Assembly (NCBI GenBank): GCA_021018995.1
Contig: CM037592.1
Span: 79,487,301-79,551,300 of the forward strand
Source of the DNA: Chloranthus sessilifolius
Lineage: Eukaryota > Streptophyta > Magnoliopsida > Chloranthales > Chloranthaceae
Reading direction: 5' to 3'
DNA: 64,000 nucleotides
How positions within the stretch are numbered: position 1 is the stretch's first letter; each line of letters opens with the position of its first letter. Below are positions 57,747 to 64,000 of the stretch, piece after piece. Both the position numbers and the translations under genes were made by a program. Under the pieces are notes generated by a model, which saw nothing but the letters and a program-made list of their open reading frames with translations, was not told the DNA's origin and did not search any database.

Positions 57747-60379
57747 GTCCATGATGGAGGACATGATGGGGGTCTACTCAGCCTGGAAGGCCTCCCAAAG
57801 CCTTCTTCATCCACCCCAAATACCCAATCCACAAAAACCCTCCAAAACCTCCACACCTCATTTGTCCAAAATACCAATCCTACCCAACCACCCATAATTC
57901 ACACCAGCCAACATCAACCTTGGGGCCACCCAAGTGGGCCTCAAAGGCCCATTACCCAATCCCAAGCCCATCAAGGCCCAAGTTCATGGGCCCCATTATC
58001 AAACCCTCCATAATTCCCCCAATTCCCCACCTTCACTTACACCCAACAAGCCCCCATTCCCCCTCAAATGACAAATCCGCTCCACCTAACTCCACAAATC
58101 GGAATGAGCCCCATTCATCCACATTCCTCACACCCAACCCAATATGGGAATTCATCCTAAACCATCAACCATCTCCCAAAATATACAAGGGCCTCATCCG
58201 GCACCCACCCAAAATCTGCAATTCACTCATCCCTTTACCCCACAAGCCACTCATCAAGGTTTCCCCCATGTACAATGGTCTCACCTGGCACCCATCCAAC
58301 CCATGCTGAATTAGCATGATAATCTCATCCCTCTCCCATATGTTGATCAACAATATGAAGAGGATGAGATCAGAAATAGTGGGGCGTATGCAAAGGAATT
58401 CGCCAGTTTTAATGCCCCACCACCCACACTCATCAACCAACAGGCTGCCCAAAATGAATGGAGGCAGCCTAGTGGAGGACCAGCCTCAACACTGCCATCT
58501 TGGGAATCAAAGCTACTGAAAGAAAAAATAGACAAGATCCAAAAGCAGTTAATGAAAATGGGAGGAACCGAAATCCATGCCACTGATTTTTTTGATCTAT
58601 GTTTGTTTGCTGAGGTGCCATTACCCCACAAATTCAAAGTGCCTACTTTCGATAAATACAATAGCACGGGTAACCCAATTGCCCATCTAAAATCCTATTA
58701 TGGGGATATGTGCCAGTATAGAGGCAATGAGCGCTTGCTCATAAAAGTGTTCCAAAAGAGTCTCACGGGACCCGTGCTCAGGTGGTTCACTTCTCTTGAG
58801 CCGTCCATGATAAAAACTTGGAAATACCTCACCCACCTATTCCAAGAGCAATATGTTAACAACATGGACATCGAACCGCGCAAGTCTGATCTGGCCTGTT
58901 TAAAAAAGAAACCCGATGAAACATTCAATGAATACCTTGAGAGGTGGAGGGCCCTGGCACTCAAGTGAGAAATCGGATCCCCGATGAGGAGAAAATCGAG
59001 ATGATCTCGAAAACTGCCCTACCTATTATCTCTGACTTTTTAGTCTACCAGTAGCAAGCCAATTTCACTGACTTGGTAAGAAACACCAACCGTTGTGAAG
59101 ATGTGGTAAGAGAGGGTCGATTAAGCAAGAATGTGGCTAGTGGGGCCCGTAAATTCCTAGAATCGAGAAATGAGAGAAGAACAGGGATTGAAATCCAAGC
59201 AATAATGTCTTCGCAACCCAATACCCGCATTGTACCATTTCAATTTGGGGCAGCATTGCAAGCTCCAATACCAGCAAATCCATCTTCGAGATAGAGCAAT
59301 GGCCCATGGGCACCAATGACCCCCGAACAGAGAAGGGCCCGATATAATCGAGTGTTCACTCTCCTGGGGCAGTCCTTGAATATCCTTTTGCCCCTACTGG
59401 TCGAAAAGGGTTTGGTTACCATACTCCAGCCGTGACCTCCGCCGAATCCTATCCCAGCACCCACTGTAATTTCCATCAGGAGTCGGGACATCCAACCGAT
59501 CATTTCTTTCCATTGAAGCATGTGATTTAGGACCTGACTGAGGCGGGGAAGCCCATTCCTCCAACAGCTCCCCAAGCAAACCCTCACATCAACATCCATC
59601 AAGCACCATTGTCGTCACACCCACAAGAAGGAATGGGCTTAAGGGCCACCATTAACATGTTGGAGGAGGAGATGAAAGAAGGGGATCCCTCTGAATCCAT
59701 CACTAAGGAAAGGAATTTCACGGTACTCGGGTAACAGTGTCATGAGAATGAGACGATAGGGGTGATCGAGCTATTAAACTTAGCCGATTATTTTTCAAGC
59801 CCAACACCCCAAGTGGCTCCTTTAGATTTAAGGTTGTATTTCCCAGCACCCACGCCTGTTAGCCACATTTAGCCCAGCTATACCCCACCTCCGTAATACC
59901 AATCATATTCGACATCGACTCCCGTCAATTACATAGTGCCAAATTTTACCTCGCCTTTTGAATCAGCTCCCATAAACCACGTATGGCCCAATTTTGCCAC
60001 ACCAACATCAGTCCACCCACCTTCACCTCCAACACCAACCCAATACAGTTGGCCCAATTTCAGCACATCATCATCAGTCCACCACCTCCAACACCAGTCA
60101 ATAATATCTGGCCCAATTTCACCACATCCCTGCCAGTTCAGTCATATCTGGTGCCTCCATCAGTCCAGTTCCAGATCCCTGGACCAACATATGATCTCCA
60201 TCAGGTCCCACTCAACTACAACTAGATGGATGCCATGTGGGCGACAACAGGGAAGGGGCAGTTGAGTTCATAACCCGGTCGGGCAGAATCTCCAAACAGT
60301 CTGAGGTATCGATACCAGCTCTAGCAGAAGAGAGAAGGGAACCTATAGTGGTTCACCCTATGGAGAAAATGAGCTGAGA
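57742..60379 (+). pseudogene. H1 gag, continuation after the Tat-A insertion
   Basis: It resumes MSMMEDMMGVYSAWKASQSL in the frame left at 13706, passes a Pro/His-rich stretch (57800-58300), then the capsid-like gag domain (58552-58968): PHKFKVPTFDKYNSTGNPIA, LLIKVFQKSLTGPVLRWFTS and FNEYLERWRALAL. Further on, a zinc finger of CX2HX4HX4C type is seen at 59465 onward as C-N-F-H-Q-E-S-G-H-P-T-D-H-F, with the last Cys replaced by Phe. A second Pro-rich stretch lies at 59880-60230. Stops at 58966, 59053 and 59532 and several shifts break it. Confidence 0.82.
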
Positions 60380-60650
60380 ACACGCATTAGAAGCACAGCT
60401 CAAAAGAATGCCGACTCACATCACCATTTGGGACCTATTGATGACATCCCCGACACACTTTGAAAGCTCTGATGGGAGCATTGAAAGACGCTCATGTATC
60501 AAACAAAGTATCCCCAGATGAAGTGGGACAGATGATCGGGCAGGTGTTGGCTCCCAATGTCATCTCATTTTCAGACACTAACCTCCCAGCAGGAGGGAAC
60601 CACTCTAGGCCCCTCAATATCATAGCAAAAATTAGGAACATGGTGTTGAT
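60380..60650 (+). pseudogene. H1 pre-protease stretch, truncated
   Basis: MGALKDAHVSNKVSPDEVGQ, then APNVISFSDTNLPAGGNHSR and the start of the next strand. This is the conserved piece just before the protease active site in Tat elements. The active-site loop never follows: plus-strand similarity stops near 60640-60665 and opposite-strand gag begins. This fixes the right-hand limit of H1 in the window. Confidence 0.7.
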
Positions 60651-60905
60651 TATTATTCTGGGTACTGTTTCAAAGGGATTCCCAGTTGATCTAATTTCGA
60701 TCATTCATATCATAGATCATATCTCGTAAGACCAAGCAATCTTTGAGGTTGTGTCCTGTAAATCGATGGAAAGCGCAGAACTTGCTATAGTCCAGGTGGT
60801 CTGGCCAGGGGCATGGTTGTTTTAGTGGGAATCTGATCAGTATTTGGTTGCTAAGGAGACGAAAGATGTTAGGGATGGTGTTAGGTAAGGGAGGGTAGTG
60901 CTCGT
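60651..60905 (-). pseudogene. Tat gag fragment, opposite strand
   Basis: The minus frame reads HYPPLPNTIPNIFRLLSNQI, LDYSKFCAFHRFTGHNLKDC (an intact CX2HX4HX4C finger) and LVLRDMIYDMND. It is very close to Tat-A gag at 17305-17510, where the finger has lost its last Cys. It is a fragment of a related Tat element in the opposite direction, bounded by the H1 pre-protease stretch and an LTR. Confidence 0.78.
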
Positions 60906-61616
60906 TGTGCAACCGTGGGAATCGAGACGATCCCGTCGCGATGATGTGCACTCGTAAAAATTAAAGAGTCATCACCCAAAGATTTTGGTGTCCCGAAAAA
61001 CCCAAATCAAATTTAAAGAGCACCGAAGTGCCAAAAATTGACTCTGAATCCGGACTACACCAAAGGCTCTTGGGTAGGGGATTCGGTTTTTGATTGGGAA
61101 GGTGTTAGGCACCCAATCAATCCGCTTAATGTTGTCTCTACTTATGGCAAAAAAAAATGAACTAAAAAAGCAAAAAGGTCTTCCTCTTGCCCAAGGGGCA
61201 TTAAAATCCTATTTGTGCCCCTCTGTTCCTACCAAAAATTCAGTGGCATAACGGCACAAATGAGAGGATGGAAGAAGAATCGAGAAGGTAGAGGAAAAGA
61301 GGGGAGAGCCGGAGCTCTCGGTCCCTTGTTGGATCGCTGTGGAACCTTGTGTAGGCTTGCTTTGGTGAGCTTCAATGGCTTGTATGGTGAGAATTAGGGT
61401 TCTAGCTCCCAGGGCTTGATGGCTAAGAGGTAGAGAGAGAAGTCTAAGGGGTAGCACACACCTAAACTAAGGCTTTTTGATGAAAAGCTAAGGTCTAATT
61501 AGGGTTTGAAGGTTCTAGAATTTGTATGCGAAAGTGCACTAGAGGAGAGAGAGAGGTTTCTTAATCTCTAATTTTGAGAATTTTTTCAAGCCTTTGTAAA
61601 GAGAGGGGTGCCTCTC

Positions 61617-61624
61617 TATTTATA
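61617..61624 (-). promoter_or_regulatory. TATA box in the inverted LTR
   Basis: TATAAATA on the minus strand, followed by GAGAGGCACCCC. Confidence 0.6.
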
Positions 61625-61906
61625 GGAAAAAGAGAGGTTAGGAGGGTGTTTAGAGGCTAAACTAGGTTAGGTATTTGGTAATCTAGCCATCTAAGGTGTT
61701 CTAGAGTTTTTAGAGCCTTGAAATATGTGAAAAGGTGCTCCAATGGTGGATGATAGGTTAGAGGTTTAAACCACTTAAGGGGTTGCAGATAGATAGGGAA
61801 TGGGTGCAACAGAATAAGTAAAATACACCCCAAAGATCAATATGGTCAACAAGTCAAACCCCAATCTCAAAATTTGAGGCAAAAACCTAAGGTTACTATT
61901 CATAAG

Positions 61907-62076
61907 CCTGGCACAACTAATAAATGCGCCAGGCATATGTACAGTAAAATAGTGCCACACAGTGGCCTGAAAGTTGGCTGCCCGAGGTGGGACCCACTTA
62001 TAGGTTGGCGCAACTATTAGTTGTGCCAAGCCATTTCTGGAGAGAAATGGCTTGGTGCACCTAATAGATGCGCCAA
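61907..62076. repeat. Three GGCGCAAC-type hairpins
   Basis: Inverted repeats at 61907-61933, 62006-62028 and 62052-62076, each with two arms of about 11 bp around 'cta' (TGGCGCAACTA / TAGTTGTGCCA type). Arms differ by one to four bases. Confidence 0.8.
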
Positions 62077-62477
62077 ATCCCAAGTGGTCCTACCTTGCAA
62101 TCTCCATTTTGCCCCTACACTTCAGAATGCCATATCTTTTGATGCATGGCTCTGATCGGGGTGATCTTTGGCTTGTTGGAAAGTTGAGGACTGCTACTTT
62201 TCAATGGTATAAGATTCGATCATAGTAGAAGGTCCCAGCTATTACTGGTGTACCACTCTTCATCTATTGCTCGGGAAAGCTAGGTTTGGGTTCAGAATGG
62301 TTTCTAAGGGTCGGGATGGGTTTCTAAGATTTTTGGGATGTTTTCTAAAGGTTTGGGATGGTTCCTAAGGTTTTGAGAAGGCTCATAAGGGTTCCATACA
62401 TGCCATTAAAAGCTCAAAAATATACCTCTCTTGAAATTTGTCTCGATCGGGCCTTGGGCCAAATTTGGGTGTCTACA

Positions 62478-62492
62478 GATGTCCCTCTTTGG
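62478..62492 (-). other. Polypurine tract of the minus-strand element
   Basis: CCAAAGAGGGACATC on the minus strand, directly next to the LTR start. Confidence 0.75.
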
Positions 62493-63239
62493 TGTCTGAT
62501 CACTAATGATCGAATGTCAAAGACAAGAGATATTCGAAGAGGCCCAAGGCATCACTGACGGGTCTACTATATTCAGAATGAACCTCAAACATCAAGCGAG
62601 TAACATGGTGAGAAAATGAAAGCCCTATATGTCGAGAAAAACATCTGTTTCTCAAGGTAATCAGTCGCCAAGCGCTTAGCGACATTACTGGGCATAACCG
62701 AGGTGGTATGAGTTACGAAAGCCCAATAGCTAGAAAAAATGTTCGCTTCTTGAGTTGCGAAAGCCTGTTAGTCAGGAAAAACATCTGCTTCTAGAGATGG
62801 TTTGAAGGTGACTGATGTTCGAGATTTATTCTGAATACAATAGTTTTGCAAGTAAGGGGGGTGATCGACCCACGCTTAAAGATAGGCGCAAAGCGAAAAT
62901 ACGCAAGGTTCCATAGTTTGCGTCTAATCGTACAAGGCATTGATTGCCCCATTTGATTGGTCGCGGGTGCCCCTACTTGAAGCAGGGTTCGAGGTCTTTG
63001 GGCGAACCCATTGATCCTGAAGTTTATTTAGCACGACTCTCCGAGCAAAGCGAATAGATGTCGCACCACTTTTTGGGAGCACGTGCCGCCTTTTCAAAAC
63101 ACATATTTTTTATTATTTTATGTGGGAAATTTTTGACTTTTTATGTTATCATTTTATGTGATTTTTTTTTGGAATTTTGAGTTATCATTTTATGTGATTT
63201 TTAATCTATCACTTTATTCTATCTTATTCTATCATTTTA

Positions 63240-63480
63240 CGTGAATTATTTTTGAGATTTTCTTTATCATTTTATGTGAAGCTATTCTATCATTTTATGT
63301 GAATTATTTTTGAGATTTTCTTTATCATTTTATGTGAAGCTATTCTATTATTTTATATGAATTATTTTTGGGATTTTCTTTATCATTTTATGTGAAGCTA
63401 TTCTATCATTTTATGTGAATTATTTTTGAGATTTTCTTTATCATTTTTTATGAAGCGATTCTATCATTTTATGTGAAACT
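63240..63480. repeat. 58-bp tandem repeat, about four units
   Basis: 'gaattatttttgagatttt' recurs at 63243, 63301, 63359 and 63417, exactly 58 bp apart. Each unit holds two 'tatcattttatgtga' strings, and degenerate copies of that string extend back to about 63100. Confidence 0.92.
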
Positions 63481-63728
63481 ATTATGTTATTTTATGTGAT
63501 CTTTTTGGTTTTCCAAAGCTATCATTCTATGTGTCTGATCAGGATTCTTTGAGCATGCTCATCGATCTCGATCCATTTACTCTAGCACAGCTTTCCGGGC
63601 AAGCCGAATAAGGATCGACATACCATTTGGGAGCATGTGCACCTATCAGGGACAATAAAACAAAGAGAAGGGGTACCAAGCTATGCATGTGACCCACACC
63701 AAGCCCAAAAGCCAGTCCAAAAGTGACC

Positions 63729-63751
63729 TGGCGCAACTATTAGTTGCGCCA
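63729..63751. repeat. Perfect 11-bp-arm hairpin
   Basis: Arms TGGCGCAACTA and TAGTTGCGCCA with a single central T. A second hairpin of the same build (arms TGGCGCATGTA / TACATGCACCA, one mismatch) lies at 63777-63799. Confidence 0.9.
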
Positions 63752-64000
63752 AGCCAACTGGGGGGCCAAAATAGCCTGGCGCATGTAATACATGCACCAA
63801 GCATGGCTGGGGATCATTTTAAGGGAACTCGAGTTCGGGCAAAAGAGTTGTATTTTCAAAACTTTTCTCTCCCCGCCTCTCCAAACCGAAAAATAATCTC
63901 CTCCTAGGGTTCCTTTACATTGACTCTAAGTGTGCTTCATTGCCAGCATTTGCTTGCATTGATTAATCACCCACTCCGCGCTAGATCAAAGACCCCCTAT

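Larger units (their letters stand above)
10486..60650 (+). mobile_element. Outer Tat-like element H1, split by a 44 kb nested insertion
   Basis: Parts seen: 5' LTR 10486-11905, PBS 11908-11925, leader with repeats, gag 5' part to 13706, then gag 3' part from 57742 and the start of the protease region to about 60650. RT, integrase and a 3' LTR in the same orientation are absent from the window. The 3' end is cut at an inverted junction near 60650. Only about 6.4 kb of this span belongs to H1; the rest is Tat-A and the elements nested in it. Confidence 0.8.
60906..62477 (-). mobile_element. H1-family LTR in inverted orientation (3' LTR of a minus-strand element)
   Basis: Its minus-strand start (62477) reads TGTAGACACCCAAATTTGG, identical to the H1 LTR start, and it ends at 60906 in GGTTGCACA. 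The polypurine tract at 62478-62492 shows it to be a 3' LTR whose element extends to the right. It was inserted into the Tat gag fragment at 60905. Confidence 0.82.
62493..64000 (-). other. 3' internal part of the minus-strand element, leaving the window
   Basis: No coding domain seen. It contains a 58-bp tandem repeat (63240-63480) and a perfect hairpin (63729-63751) of the kind found in the adjacent LTR. The hairpin may mean that another LTR-derived piece lies at about 63680-63930. Confidence 0.5.

Noticed and set aside
1..64000. tRNA, rRNA or conserved host gene
   Set aside because: No cloverleaf-like or rRNA-like sequence was noticed by eye, and every domain recognised belongs to a retroelement or to the antisense PMD gene within one. 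tRNAscan-SE and a BLASTX search would decide.

Overview
This 64 kb window looks like a plant nuclear, repeat-dense (probably heterochromatic or pericentromeric) region. I recognise no ordinary host gene, no tRNA or rRNA gene and no bacterial feature. Nearly everything is LTR retrotransposon sequence of the Ty3/gypsy superfamily. The Tat lineage (two RNase H domains) and the Athila lineage (protease motif of D-x-G-A-S-V-N-L-L type plus an extra ORF after pol) dominate, with one long LTR-like block of probable chromovirus type. All coding parts are broken by stops and frameshifts, so they are annotated as pseudogenes. The species cannot be named from the sequence.

Layout. (1) 1-5516, minus strand: a Tat pol remnant reading right to left as protease, G-patch, RT, RNase H, second RNase H, integrase. 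(2) 5517-9902: non-coding LTR-like sequence with several tandem repeats and two LTR-like ends (8555, 9902), then about 580 bp of AT-rich sequence without features. (3) 10486 to about 60650, plus strand: an outer Tat-like element, 'H1' (5' LTR 10486-11905, PBS 11908, repeat-rich leader, gag). Its gag is split at 13706 and resumes at 57742. (4) 13707-57741, plus strand: Tat element 'Tat-A', inserted in H1 gag and flanked by a perfect 5-bp CCCAT duplication. Tat-A carries three further insertions: an Athila-type solo LTR (18606-21787) between gag and protease, a nearly complete Athila element 'Athila-B' (24093-40332) between protease and RT, and a solo LTR related to its own (42981-45092) inside integrase. 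Athila-B itself has taken in an Athila-type solo LTR (31249-33782) between pol and its env-position ORF. (5) 60650-64000, minus strand: a Tat gag scrap, then an LTR of the H1 family in inverted orientation (60906-62477) with its polypurine tract, then the 3' internal part of an element that runs off the right edge.

The most notable gene-like feature is an antisense, apparently multi-exon gene (about 47.5-51.1 kb, minus strand) in the 3' part of Tat-A. Its exons read as a plant mobile domain (PMD) protein with a coiled-coil tail, and clean GT/AG junctions can be placed on most of the introns. The most notable non-coding theme is that several LTR families each carry a dense array of their own short palindromic motif (TCGATTAATCGA, CCTGTCGAGAGG, CGCGA, TGCGCGGAATT, TGGCGCAACTA hairpins), and the 3' region of Tat-A carries a GTCCCATCGCGA array. 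No family list explains these arrays.

Function. As intact elements, gag would form the particle, protease would process the polyprotein, RT and RNase H would make cDNA primed at the PBS, and integrase would insert it. None is likely to be autonomous now. Coordinates of LTR ends are read from TG/CA ends, PBS, PPT, TSD and pairwise comparison by eye; no alignment software or database was used.
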